DNA from: Spirochaetaceae bacterium
GTDB lineage: Bacteria; Spirochaetota; Spirochaetia; Treponematales; Breznakiellaceae
Length of the DNA stretch: 17,167 nucleotides
Assembly: GCA_031265635.1 (NCBI GenBank)
Contig: JAISCK010000154.1
Span: 1-17,167, forward strand
Direction of reading: 5' to 3'
Shown: in pieces, positions 5,799-12,750 of the stretch
Layout: each line of letters begins with the position of its first letter
Numbering within the stretch: the stretch's first letter is position 1
Made by a program: the position numbers and the translations under genes
Notes under the pieces: generated by a model
Databases searched by the model: none
Seen by the model: only the letters and a program-made list of their open reading frames with translations
Told to the model about the DNA's origin: nothing

Positions 5799-7589
5799 AT
5801 GAAAAGGAAAAAGAGGGCTTTGTCCTTCCTTCTGGCTGCGGTGATACTTGGTATCAGCGCCTGTACTGCCGCTCCGCCAGTGTCCGGCGGCGGAGGGTAT
5901 AGCGGTTCCGTCAGGACCGAGGCTCAGGGTAACAACGGAATGGTAACGGTAAATACAACGTTTAAGGACGGGCGAATTACCAAGGTTGAAGTGCTGTCCC
6001 ACGGAGAAACGCCGGGTATTTCCGATCCCGCCATAGAGCGTATACCCCAAAATATAGCCGCAGGAAATACCATAAATGTGGATACTGTCGCCGGGGCGAC
6101 CAATACTTCCAGGGCCATACTCAGCGCCGTCAGGGACGCCATCACCCAGGCCGGATTGGACCCCAATCAATTTATGGCCAAAGCGTCCGCCGGTACAGGG
6201 CGTAATGTGGAACTCAATACGGATATTCTGGTCATCGGAGCCGGAGGAGCGGGGCTCTCCGCCGCGAATATCATTATCCGCGAAGGCAAGCGCGTCATTG
6301 TCCTGGAAAAAATGTCCTCTGTCGGCGGCGCTACGGCGGTGTCGGGAGGAGGTTTTATCGGCGGCGCATCTAGACTCCAGGGGGAGCGGGGTGTCTCGGG
6401 TGATTCCTTTGAATCAATTTTCAACAACATCTTAAAGGGTGGCGAAGATAACTACCAGCCTCTTTTACGGCTTTTCGCACAAAACATAGGAAAAACAATT
6501 GACTGGATGTACTATGATCTCAGGCTTCCTATTGAAGATGGTCCCCCGAATCCATTTGTGGAATATGACTTTGCCCGAGTATTCTATATGAAAGGAGGAC
6601 CATCGGAAATTACCAATTCCCTTTACCGGGTTTTTAGGGAAGCCGGCGGGGAAGTGCTTTTTGAAACCAGGGTGATGGAACTCATTGTCAGAAACAACAG
6701 GGTCTGCGGCGCTGTCGCCGAAGGTCCCGGCGGGAGCAGGGTTACGGTAAACGCGGAAAAGGTTATTCTCGCCACCGGCGGTTACGGTAACAACAAGGAA
6801 CTGCTGCCCCCTTCGGTTTCCGATATACTCTATTACGGCCCCGTATGCGCCACAGGCGACGGCTTATTAATGGCCCAGGACGCCGGCGCTATGTCCTGGT
6901 ACATGGATCATGTAAAGGTATACCCCCAGGGTATCGAAGTGAGCCCCGGAATAGGCAGGGTCGCCACCGGAGCTTCCATGGTTACCACCAATACGACAAG
7001 CGCGATTTATGTGAACGCCAGGGGAGACAGGGTTATCAATGAAAACGAGGACTTTGTCAGCATAAAATTAAAAACCATGGAACAGCCGGAGCGTATGATC
7101 TATATCTTGATGGACCAGGCGGCCTTTACCGCATGGCGTAACGCCGGTCCTCCTTTGCTTTCTCACACCGATATAGACCGCTTTGTGGCGCAGAATGGCG
7201 GCGTTCCCATGTTTGCCAATGCCCCTACTATTGAAGGAGCCGCCAGAATTGCGGGAATTGATCCCGCCCGCTTACAGGCTACGGTGGACAGGTTCAACGG
7301 TTTTGTACGGGCCGGACAAGACGCCGACTTTGGCCGTACCCAATTATTCCCCATTGGTCAAGGTCCGTATTATTTAATTGAACACAAGCTGCGTTTTGCC
7401 AGTACCCTGGGAGGGCTCAAGATCAATGACAATATGCAGGTCCTCACCGCGGCTGACCGCCCCATTGAGGGCCTTTACGCGGCAGGAGAAATTGTCGGCG
7501 GCGTTCATGGAAAAGAATCCATGCCTGCCTGTAATGTAGGCTGGGCTCTGACATCAGGCCGTTTGGCGGGACTGTCGGTTGTAAAGTAA
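5799..7589 (+). CDS. Exported FMN-binding/FAD-dependent fumarate-reductase-like lipoprotein
   Basis: A 596-aa protein. Residues 1-22 form a lipoprotein signal (KRKK, hydrophobic core, lipobox GISAC, lipidated Cys22), so it is anchored facing the periplasm. An FMN-binding domain spans about 30-125 with the flavinylation motif DTVAGAT (95-101), Thr101 being the likely covalent FMN site attached by ApbE. An FAD_binding_2 domain follows from about 141: DILVIGAGGAGLSAA (142-156), ATGGYG (325-330), GLYAAGEIVGGVHG (558-571). Relatives are soluble fumarate, urocanate and methacrylate reductases of anaerobic respiration. However, the usual substrate Arg positions read NENEDF (414-419) and HGKESMPACN (570-579), so fumarate is unlikely. 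The start is ATG 5799 with AAGGAGG at 5785-5791; a TTG one codon earlier is less likely. It probably answers to the neighbouring TetR. Confidence 0.92.
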   Translation: MKRKKRALSFLLAAVILGISACTAAPPVSGGGGYSGSVRTEAQGNNGMVTVNTTFKDGRITKVEVLSHGETPGISDPAIERIPQNIAAGNTINVDTVAGATNTSRAILSAVRDAITQAGLDPNQFMAKASAGTGRNVELNTDILVIGAGGAGLSAANIIIREGKRVIVLEKMSSVGGATAVSGGGFIGGASRLQGERGVSGDSFESIFNNILKGGEDNYQPLLRLFAQNIGKTIDWMYYDLRLPIEDGPPNPFVEYDFARVFYMKGGPSEITNSLYRVFREAGGEVLFETRVMELIVRNNRVCGAVAEGPGGSRVTVNAEKVILATGGYGNNKELLPPSVSDILYYGPVCATGDGLLMAQDAGAMSWYMDHVKVYPQGIEVSPGIGRVATGASMVTTNTTSAIYVNARGDRVINENEDFVSIKLKTMEQPERMIYILMDQAAFTAWRNAGPPLLSHTDIDRFVAQNGGVPMFANAPTIEGAARIAGIDPARLQATVDRFNGFVRAGQDADFGRTQLFPIGQGPYYLIEHKLRFASTLGGLKINDNMQVLTAADRPIEGLYAAGEIVGGVHGKESMPACNVGWALTSGRLAGLSVVK

Positions 7590-7602
7590 CATTCTTGCCT
7601 CC

Positions 7603-7638
7603 GGCCGGCGGCTGCTATAAAGGGGCCGCCGGCCTTTT
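7603..7638 (+). terminator. Rho-independent terminator after the flavoprotein gene
   Basis: GGCCGGCGGC (7603-7612) pairs perfectly with GCCGCCGGCC (7625-7634) across a 12-base loop and is followed by TTTT (7635-7638). The T-run overlaps the end of the convergent tetR gene. The T-tract is short but the stem is very GC-rich. Confidence 0.8.
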
Positions 7639-8197
7639 ACGCCTGGATGGACCTGAAGACTTTGTTTATCAGGTTTTCGGTAAAAGCAACATCGTCATAA
7701 TGGGTCGGGTTTTTCCGCAAAAAAGTTACAATTTCCCAATCCAGGGTAACAATCAGGGGTGCAAGAAAAGATCCGGGATAGGGATACAATTCCTTGTTGG
7801 CTATTCCCTTTTCTATCCAATGATCAATATCCTCATGAAACGCCCCATAGGGGAAGGGGTCCATACTGTCAGGCATGAGTATACGAGCGATATGCTTTCT
7901 GACAATAGGCGCACAGTCCGGGTCCCTGCGGTCCAGAGCAATCATATTTATCAGCCGGTTTTTCAGGTTATACAAAGCGGATTTACTTTCGTCCTGGTCT
8001 TTTCTGGTGGTCTCAACCAGAGTGGTATAACAACTGTCAAATACGGCCTGAAAGATAGCTTCTTTGGAAGAGAAATGCCAATAGAGGGAACCCCGGCTGA
8101 TGTTACAGGCCGCTATAATCTGGGTTGTCGAAATCTCCTCATAAGACAAGCGGCTGTACAGTCTTTTTACAACGGCTATTATCTCTTCTTTGGTCAT
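7637..8197 (-). CDS. TetR-family transcriptional regulator
   Basis: A 186-aa repressor-type protein. The N-terminal TetR helix-turn-helix (about 1-50) is clear: EEIIAVVKRLYSRLSYEEIS then TTQIIAACNISRGSLYWHFS, with the hallmark YWHF and KEAIF. The remainder is an all-helical ligand-binding and dimerisation domain, including RILMPDSMDPFPYGAFHED (105-123) and a Trp/Phe-rich C-terminus. The start ATG 8197 has only a weak SD, and the N-terminal arm before the HTH is short, though no better start exists. It is convergent with the flavoprotein gene, whose promoter carries a TetR-like palindrome; regulation of that gene is inferred. A second, broken copy of part of this gene lies at 10006-10074. The ligand is unknown. 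Confidence 0.93.
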   Translation of the reverse strand: MTKEEIIAVVKRLYSRLSYEEISTTQIIAACNISRGSLYWHFSSKEAIFQAVFDSCYTTLVETTRKDQDESKSALYNLKNRLINMIALDRRDPDCAPIVRKHIARILMPDSMDPFPYGAFHEDIDHWIEKGIANKELYPYPGSFLAPLIVTLDWEIVTFLRKNPTHYDDVAFTENLINKVFRSIQA

Positions 8198-8238
8198 GTC
8201 TGTAATCCAATGCCGGGTAACGCTGTTCCGCTGTCAGC

Positions 8239-8289
8239 CTAAAACGGCAGTCTGATGCCTCCACCCTGAATGGCGTTTCGCGCCTGGTT
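8239..8289 (-). pseudogene. Remnant: last 16 codons plus stop of a TIGR03545-type gene
   Basis: Read on the minus strand this encodes NQARNAIQGGGIRLPF and a TAG stop. The intact gene at 10084-12177 ends NRARDAIQGGGIRLPF, so 14 of 16 residues agree, while the DNA agrees at roughly 78% by hand alignment. Homology stops exactly where the cassette gene at 8289 stops. It is not an expressed gene but a scar marking where the cassette split the tetR-TIGR03545 junction. Confidence 0.85.
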
Positions 8290-8831
8290 TAAGCTGAAAT
8301 AACGCCTGCGGCTCTATAGAAATATGCTGAATACTTTAATGCAATATTCTCTGCAACGGTCTCTTGAAGTTGAATTATCTTGTGCTTTAAAATTTCATCG
8401 TATGAATCTTTTTTCAACGAATAGGTCTTGGAAAAGTCAACAACAGAACCATTGGAAAAGTTTATTCCCGGATGCGGTTCAAGATAAAAATACTTTAAAT
8501 AACTGTGGGTTTGTCCCGGCCTTAACAGGTTTGAATTCTTGAGATCATCAATTTTTGATTTATCCGTGGCAGTATCTATATCACGCACCGGTGCCAAAAT
8601 GATACTTGTCAATTTGATACCATTTGCAGGGTCCAACTCACAGGAATGGGATAATACAACGGCATAGCTGAATATCGGTTTGGCCTTGCACTGCCAGCCT
8701 TCATACTCATTCTTGCTGTTGTTAAGGAATGTAATGCTTTTTAGATTTATCGCGCCAAAAATCTGGGTGTCCGCAATAATATCACCCTGCCTCAAGGCGT
8801 CCTTTTCCAGGTCAACTGCATCCTTATACAT
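8289..8831 (-). CDS. Uncharacterised cassette protein C (180 aa, QGDII/SHSCELD motifs)
   Basis: I do not recognise a named family. The 180-aa protein is soluble with no signal or membrane segment. It opens with LEKDALRQGDIIADTQIFGA (8-27), has a hydrophobic strand ending in SYAVVLSHSCELDPANG (55-71), then IILAPVRDID, a KYFYLEPHPG strand (113-122), SVVDFSKTYSL, and a helical end (EILKHKIIQLQETVAENIALK). The SHSCELD motif, with adjacent His, Cys and acidic residues, could be catalytic or metal-binding; that is speculation. Its ATG directly follows the TAG of the upstream gene, so translation is coupled. It is the last gene of a three-gene unit whose base composition is lower in GC than its flanks, and its stop abuts a TIGR03545 remnant. 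Confidence 0.8.
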   Translation of the reverse strand: MYKDAVDLEKDALRQGDIIADTQIFGAINLKSITFLNNSKNEYEGWQCKAKPIFSYAVVLSHSCELDPANGIKLTSIILAPVRDIDTATDKSKIDDLKNSNLLRPGQTHSYLKYFYLEPHPGINFSNGSVVDFSKTYSLKKDSYDEILKHKIIQLQETVAENIALKYSAYFYRAAGVISA

Positions 8832-9188
8832 CTAATCGTCCATTCCGTCATCAAAAAAGATAGAATCTGATACATCCTTAATGTTTTCAAACATTTTTAT
8901 CTTTTCAATCCTGGAATAGTCAACAACATCAGGCTGTAAATCACAAAGATAGATAGAACCAAAGGGGTTTATATCCCGCTCCTTCTCAAATAATCTTTCT
9001 TTTATAAGGATCTCATATACAACCGCCTCTATCGCTTCTTTTGTATGGTATTCTTTGGAATCTATCAACCCCGATGAGGTAGTGTTTGGCATATACGAAG
9101 GCCCCACTTTCCTTGGAAAAGAAAAAATCCTGGCAGAAGATGTATCCTGAAAAGCGTCTGCATACTTAAGGGCTGCACTATTAGTCAT
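8832..9188 (-). CDS. Uncharacterised cassette protein B (118 aa)
   Basis: No family is recognised. The 118-aa protein has an N-terminal Ser/Thr-rich stretch with FSFPRKVGPSYMPNTTSSG (23-41), a helix with KEAIEAVVYEILIKERLFEKE (50-70), then SIYLCDLQPDVVDYSRIEK and a strongly acidic end (FFDDGMDD). It has no signal or membrane segment. The start ATG 9188 has a good SD (GGAGG, eight bases upstream on the minus strand) located inside the end of gene A; the coding regions overlap by 8 bp. The size, acidity and position between two larger proteins would suit an adaptor, inhibitor or antitoxin-like partner, but nothing in the sequence proves it. Confidence 0.78.
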   Translation of the reverse strand: MTNSAALKYADAFQDTSSARIFSFPRKVGPSYMPNTTSSGLIDSKEYHTKEAIEAVVYEILIKERLFEKERDINPFGSIYLCDLQPDVVDYSRIEKIKMFENIKDVSDSIFFDDGMDD

Positions 9189-9930
9189 CTAGTATACCTC
9201 CGAGATTTAATTCATCAAGGATCGATTTAGATGAATCTTTGTTTTTCTGAATGACATGCGAAAAATCATCTTCAAATGCCCCCTTTGGATCTTGGGGAAT
9301 ATTATTAATATCTACTAAAATTGATACACCGGATTCCTCAACAGCCGCCTCGTTTATGTTAATTTGCCGCAGCATTGCATTGCCATCAGCAGGGATTTGT
9401 ATCTGAATTTGCTCATAACCGTTGAGGGTAATATTCTTAAAAAAAGGAGGTTCTTTAAAACCAATGTGAAGATTGAATGAAGCGATATCTCTGCCTTTAC
9501 TGTCTATTTTTGTAATATACGGCATTATTTTTTCAACGTTTTTCAGGGAAGGCTGTGGTTTGTCTCTATTCGGGTAATTGAGCGTTGTAATGATGCCGCA
9601 CCAATCGTATTTTAAGGCGTCGCTAAACAACAATTGGGCAAAAACAATGCTGGTTTTATAACAATAGTCCAGGCATGAATCAATGCTGGATTTTACCTGA
9701 TCAGGGATAGAGATAAAAATATCCATTCGATTGAGTCCGATATGTGCGCTAAAAGTAGGGGCCGAAAACAAAAGCCTGGGGGCTTCGGGCGGCGCCCCCG
9801 AAGGTACATTCAATAATTGCAATTGTGCGTTATAACTTTTTTGCGCCTGTTTGAGCCATTCGCCAAGAGTAAAGACAATTTGATTGTCCAATTCGAAAAT
9901 AATGGCTGCCTGAACACTCATCACATTCAT
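9181..9930 (-). CDS. Uncharacterised cassette protein A (249 aa), first gene of the three-gene unit
   Basis: No family is recognised. The 249-aa protein looks like a soluble alternating alpha/beta protein. It has strands around MSVQAAIIFELDNQIVFTL and APTFSAHIGLNRMDIFISIP, a helix SSIDSCLDYCYKTSIVFAQLLF, then FNLHIGFKEPPFFKNITLNG (151-170), IQIQIPADGNA, SILVDINNIPQDP and an acidic C-terminal tail (SILDELNLGGILDD). The tails of A and B are both acidic. The segment NVPSGAPPEAPRL (about 41-53) is encoded by an isolated GC-rich hairpin-forming patch and may be a later insertion. The start ATG 9930 or ATG 9921 is not resolved because neither has an SD. The gene overlaps B by 8 bp. Confidence 0.78.
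   Translation of the reverse strand: MNVMSVQAAIIFELDNQIVFTLGEWLKQAQKSYNAQLQLLNVPSGAPPEAPRLLFSAPTFSAHIGLNRMDIFISIPDQVKSSIDSCLDYCYKTSIVFAQLLFSDALKYDWCGIITTLNYPNRDKPQPSLKNVEKIMPYITKIDSKGRDIASFNLHIGFKEPPFFKNITLNGYEQIQIQIPADGNAMLRQININEAAVEESGVSILVDINNIPQDPKGAFEDDFSHVIQKNKDSSKSILDELNLGGILDD
9778..9803. repeat. GC-rich hairpin patch inside cassette gene A
   Basis: Two mutually exclusive stems can form: GGGGGC (9778-9783) with GCCCCC (9794-9799), and CTTCGGG (9783-9789) with CCCGAAG (9797-9803). The patch is nearly all G and C within an otherwise AT-leaning gene and encodes a Gly/Pro/Ala-rich linker. It resembles a mobile mini-repeat, but only one clear copy is visible here. Confidence 0.45.
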
Positions 9931-9957
9931 ACTATAATTAAACCATCAATAACCCTA

Positions 9958-9986
9958 TTTGTAACATATCGCCGGCAGTCTTTCAA
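9958..9986 (-). promoter_or_regulatory. Weak candidate promoter of the three-gene cassette
   Basis: On the minus strand TTGAAA (9986-9981), 17 bp, and TACAAA (9963-9958), with 5 of 6 and 4 of 6 matches. It would start transcription near 9951, about 20 bases before the first ATG. The 22-bp palindrome lies immediately upstream of its -35. Confidence 0.35.
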
Positions 9987-10007
9987 GTGTACAAAATTTT
10001 ATACACT
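9986..10007. repeat. 22-bp near-perfect palindrome at the cassette's upstream edge
   Basis: AGTGTACAAAATTTTATACACT pairs with itself except for one position pair (C9992/A10001). It sits between the putative cassette promoter and the tetR remnant, overlapping the remnant's stop. It could be an operator for the cassette or a junction-associated site. Confidence 0.6.
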
Positions 10008-10074
10008 ACATCTTCACTCCATAGGGAAAAGGGTCCGTACTGTCAGGCACATGAGTATATAGGTTTTTGGTCAT
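10006..10074 (-). pseudogene. tetR remnant with large internal deletion
   Basis: The minus strand reads MTKNLYTHVPDSTDPFPYGVKM and then TAG. The first three residues match the TetR start (MTK), and VPDSTDPFPYG matches MPDSMDPFPYG, residues 108-118 of the intact TetR at 7637-8197. About 100 residues including the whole DNA-binding domain are missing. At DNA level 10019-10056 clearly parallels about 7845-7885. Together with the TIGR03545 scar on the other side it forms degenerate direct repeats around the cassette. Confidence 0.8.
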
Positions 10075-10083
10075 CTCCCAATC

Positions 10084-12177
10084 TCAGAAGGGCAGCCTGA
10101 TGCCGCCGCCCTGAATGGCGTCGCGGGCCCTGTTCCTGAGTTCTTCTTCGGCCCTGCGCCGCGCCTCTTCGGCGGCTTCTTCCGCGGCGTTCCTTACCCG
10201 CCGTTCAATCTCATTGCGCTTGTCGTCCAGAGTGTTCTTGAGGCTGTCCAGAGCCGCCCTGTCGCCCTTGGCCGCGTTAAAGATCAGGTTGAGTTCTTCC
10301 CTGGATACGAATTTCCCTTCAAGCTGGGAAGTCGCGTAGTCCCGCACCGCTTTTTCAATATCCGCCATTGCCTGACGAGCATAGCGTTCAGCGCTGCGCC
10401 TGAGTATATCAGATGCAAGGCTTGCGATATTGGTGGTAATCGAAAAATCATCCGCGCCTGACGCAAGGTGTTCGTACTTGAGCCCCAGGTCCACGGCCCG
10501 GGCCTGCCGTATCGCCTCGTCCACCGCTTCGGCGAGGGTTCCATGGGGACCGGAGAGGCTGGCCTGGCTGATGGAGACAGTGCCGCTTCCGGTAACGTCG
10601 CCGTTCCTGCGGCCCGAAAAAGCAAGGGAAGCCGAACCAAAGCCCTGGAAGACGCCGAAAGAAGAAAACTTGTCAATGCTCAGGGGATAGCCCCTGCCGT
10701 TCAATTCGGCGCTGAAACGCTCGGAAGAACGCGAACCGAAATTGGCGCTCCCCTCAAAAGCTATGGCCTTTTCCGGCGCGCTGGAAACATCGCGCAGTCC
10801 CAGCCTCAGGACAGTGGGCTGGTTGGGCATTACGGCGTCAGGAAGATCGGGGTCTGAGCTTACGCTCCTGAGTTCAAAAGACCAGTTCCAGCCATAGAGG
10901 GTGAAATCAGACGCGAGGATGCCGAGAAAGAAGCGGGGGTAGACCTGCGAAGGAAAGGCCACATCCCTTCCCTTAAAGGCGGGGGGCTTGGGTTCTTTTT
11001 TTTCGGATTTGGGTATCGAAGCCGACAGGGCTTTGATTTTTTCAAAAGCCTCAAGGGCCCGCTCGCCATAGGCAATGTACTGCTCCGCGGTGTCGCTGAG
11101 CATGGCCCTGATGGAAGGCTCAAGGGCGCTAAAGGCGGCTCCGCTTCCCAGGTCCACAAACGATTTAAGGTAGTCAATATCGGCGCCTATGGAAGCGCGG
11201 GCGCTCCGTTCCAGGGCCGCCGCTTTTTGCAGATCAGCTTCCAGACCCGATACAAGGCTGTTGGCTTCGTTTACGGCACCCTGTACGCTGGACACCAGGG
11301 CGCTTATGTCGGCAATGGTTTTTGCTATGGTTTCGGGGCTGTTCATGGAACTTGCGTTAATGGACAGCATGGGCCGCGCCCTCTCCTCAAGTTCCCTGGC
11401 CCGGCCCTTTGCCGAATCTACCCTGCCCTTCCATTCCTCAACCGCCGTGGTATAGGCGGCTGCCGCTTCCTCATAGGCCGCGGGAATGCGGAGCTTGCCA
11501 AGTTCCTGGGCAAGCAGGGCCTTGGCGTCAAAATTCCGTATGTCTACCAAAGGCGGCCCGCTCACTTCTTCTTTGGGAGGCTTTACCTTACGCTTATACG
11601 AGGGAAGCTCCCCGGACACGGTACGGGTCGTACCAAAGGCAATGGAATCGGCCCTGATTTCTTCAATATAAACCTTGCCCCTGAAGATGGCCCGGGGATT
11701 AAGGCGGAATTCCATGCGGCCTATATGGAAAAGGTTTTTCATGGGCGCGTCCCGGTCCGCCACGGTAATGCCGCCTATGCTTACCTCAAGGCGCGTGATG
11801 CGCAATCTGAAATTGTCCACGTCGGAACGGGCCTCAAAGGCCATTTCGAGGACATTCTCTATGCCCTTTTCGATGAGGGGATTCATCAGCACGGTAACAA
11901 AGAAAACAATGCCGGCGGCAAGAGCGGCCAGGACAATAACAGGAAGGAATTTTACCGAAGCGGCGCGGTTCTTTTTTATCACCTTGTACAGGGCTTTAAG
12001 TTTTTTGACGCCTTTGTCATCGAGGGTATCTTTTAGAACATAATTTTCGTCCCGGAGGACAAAGCATGATTTGAAGAACTTTTTGTCATCAGGCTGTTCA
12101 AGATATTTGAGAAGGCGTTTTTCAAAACGTTTGAGAGCAATGGGTTTGCGGAGCGCGCCGGGCGCTTTCTTTGCCAT
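10084..12177 (-). CDS. TIGR03545-family protein, membrane-anchored, AsmA-like
   Basis: A 697-aa protein I assign to TIGR03545, an uncharacterised family of outer-membrane-bearing bacteria usually paired with TIGR03546. Residues 1-74 are basic and cytoplasmic, and 75-98 form one membrane helix (FLPVIVLAALAAGIVFFVTVLM). The periplasmic part starts with an AsmA/DUF748-like strand segment (ITRLEVSIGGITVADRD, then MEFRLNPRAIFRGKVYIEEIRADSIAF). Long Ala/Glu-rich helices follow at about 215-390, a further beta region, and a charged coiled-coil tail (about 600-685). The fold suggests a role in envelope or lipid transport, which is inference. It has a good SD (AAGGGG) and follows the TIGR03546 gene by 9 bp. 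Its C-terminus IQGGGIRLPF also appears as a stray remnant at 8239-8289. Confidence 0.82.
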   Translation of the reverse strand: MAKKAPGALRKPIALKRFEKRLLKYLEQPDDKKFFKSCFVLRDENYVLKDTLDDKGVKKLKALYKVIKKNRAASVKFLPVIVLAALAAGIVFFVTVLMNPLIEKGIENVLEMAFEARSDVDNFRLRITRLEVSIGGITVADRDAPMKNLFHIGRMEFRLNPRAIFRGKVYIEEIRADSIAFGTTRTVSGELPSYKRKVKPPKEEVSGPPLVDIRNFDAKALLAQELGKLRIPAAYEEAAAAYTTAVEEWKGRVDSAKGRARELEERARPMLSINASSMNSPETIAKTIADISALVSSVQGAVNEANSLVSGLEADLQKAAALERSARASIGADIDYLKSFVDLGSGAAFSALEPSIRAMLSDTAEQYIAYGERALEAFEKIKALSASIPKSEKKEPKPPAFKGRDVAFPSQVYPRFFLGILASDFTLYGWNWSFELRSVSSDPDLPDAVMPNQPTVLRLGLRDVSSAPEKAIAFEGSANFGSRSSERFSAELNGRGYPLSIDKFSSFGVFQGFGSASLAFSGRRNGDVTGSGTVSISQASLSGPHGTLAEAVDEAIRQARAVDLGLKYEHLASGADDFSITTNIASLASDILRRSAERYARQAMADIEKAVRDYATSQLEGKFVSREELNLIFNAAKGDRAALDSLKNTLDDKRNEIERRVRNAAEEAAEEARRRAEEELRNRARDAIQGGGIRLPF

Positions 12178-12186
12178 ACTATCCCC

Positions 12187-12711
12187 TTACAGATCGCGCT
12201 TCGCCGCCGCGACCGCTTTCACAAGTGAAGAAATAAAGGGAATATTTTTAATTCCCTTGACCAGACGAGTCCCCCTGATTTTGGGGGACAGGGTATTGCG
12301 GTATCCGAAGACCGCAAGGCGTCCGAAAAGAAAGGCGGGTATCCACAGGGCAAGGCCCGCCGCGAGGCCGCCCGCAACCAGGGTATTGTAAAAGCGGGTA
12401 AAGGGCGCCAGGGGCATATTGTAAAGGACGGTAAAGGCGGGCTGTAAAGCATCAAGGTGAAGCAGCTCCCAGCCCAAAAGGTCCAGGGGTACGGCGGTAA
12501 GATGCCCCAGGAGCTTGACCACAATAAGAATCAGCGCTTTGGCGGCATGATTGTGCTTGAAAAGCAAAAATGAAAGCAAAAACAGAATTATCCAGATGAG
12601 TCCCACCGGAACCAGGCCGAGCAGCAGCCCCCAGGCAAAACCGGCCGCTATATGGCTCCCCTTGACATTGCCGTTTAAGGCGACAATCAGGTTTGCAATT
12701 GGCTTTATCAT
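12187..12711 (-). CDS. TIGR03546/DUF2062-family integral membrane protein
   Basis: A 174-aa membrane protein with about three to four hydrophobic segments: roughly 20-52 (GFAWGLLLGLVPVGLIWIIL, then a second short helix), 58-80 and 110-130. It starts MIKPIANLIVALNGN, typical of TIGR03546, and is followed by the partner TIGR03545 gene, which is the known pairing. The open frame runs on upstream to 13251 but that part is antisense to the rpiR gene, so ATG 12711 is chosen. A TTGCAA-17-TATAGT promoter ends only six bases before this ATG and no SD is present, hinting at a leaderless transcript. Function is unknown; the inner-membrane location is inferred from composition. Confidence 0.82.
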   Translation of the reverse strand: MIKPIANLIVALNGNVKGSHIAAGFAWGLLLGLVPVGLIWIILFLLSFLLFKHNHAAKALILIVVKLLGHLTAVPLDLLGWELLHLDALQPAFTVLYNMPLAPFTRFYNTLVAGGLAAGLALWIPAFLFGRLAVFGYRNTLSPKIRGTRLVKGIKNIPFISSLVKAVAAAKRDL

Positions 12712-12717
12712 GGCTCT

Positions 12718-12746
12718 ACTATATACTTTTTGAGAGGAGCTTGCAA
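12718..12746 (-). promoter_or_regulatory. Candidate promoter of the TIGR03546-TIGR03545 operon
   Basis: On the minus strand TTGCAA (12746-12741), a 17-bp spacer, and TATAGT (12723-12718). The predicted transcription start coincides with the ATG at 12711. It lies in the 39-bp gap to the divergent rpiR gene, so both genes' control regions overlap. Confidence 0.5.
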
Positions 12747-12750
12747 GGAC

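Noticed and set aside
7595..8242. A 215-codon plus-strand frame
   Set aside because: It is antisense to the tetR gene, which has an unmistakable helix-turn-helix; the frame also runs through the terminator.
9817..10062. An 81-codon plus-strand frame across the cassette's upstream edge
   Set aside because: It is antisense to the start of gene A and spans the 22-bp palindrome and the tetR remnant; no SD or domain supports it.
11227..12036. A 269-codon plus-strand frame
   Set aside because: It is antisense to the TIGR03545 gene, which has a consistent membrane helix, an AsmA-like segment and a coiled-coil tail.
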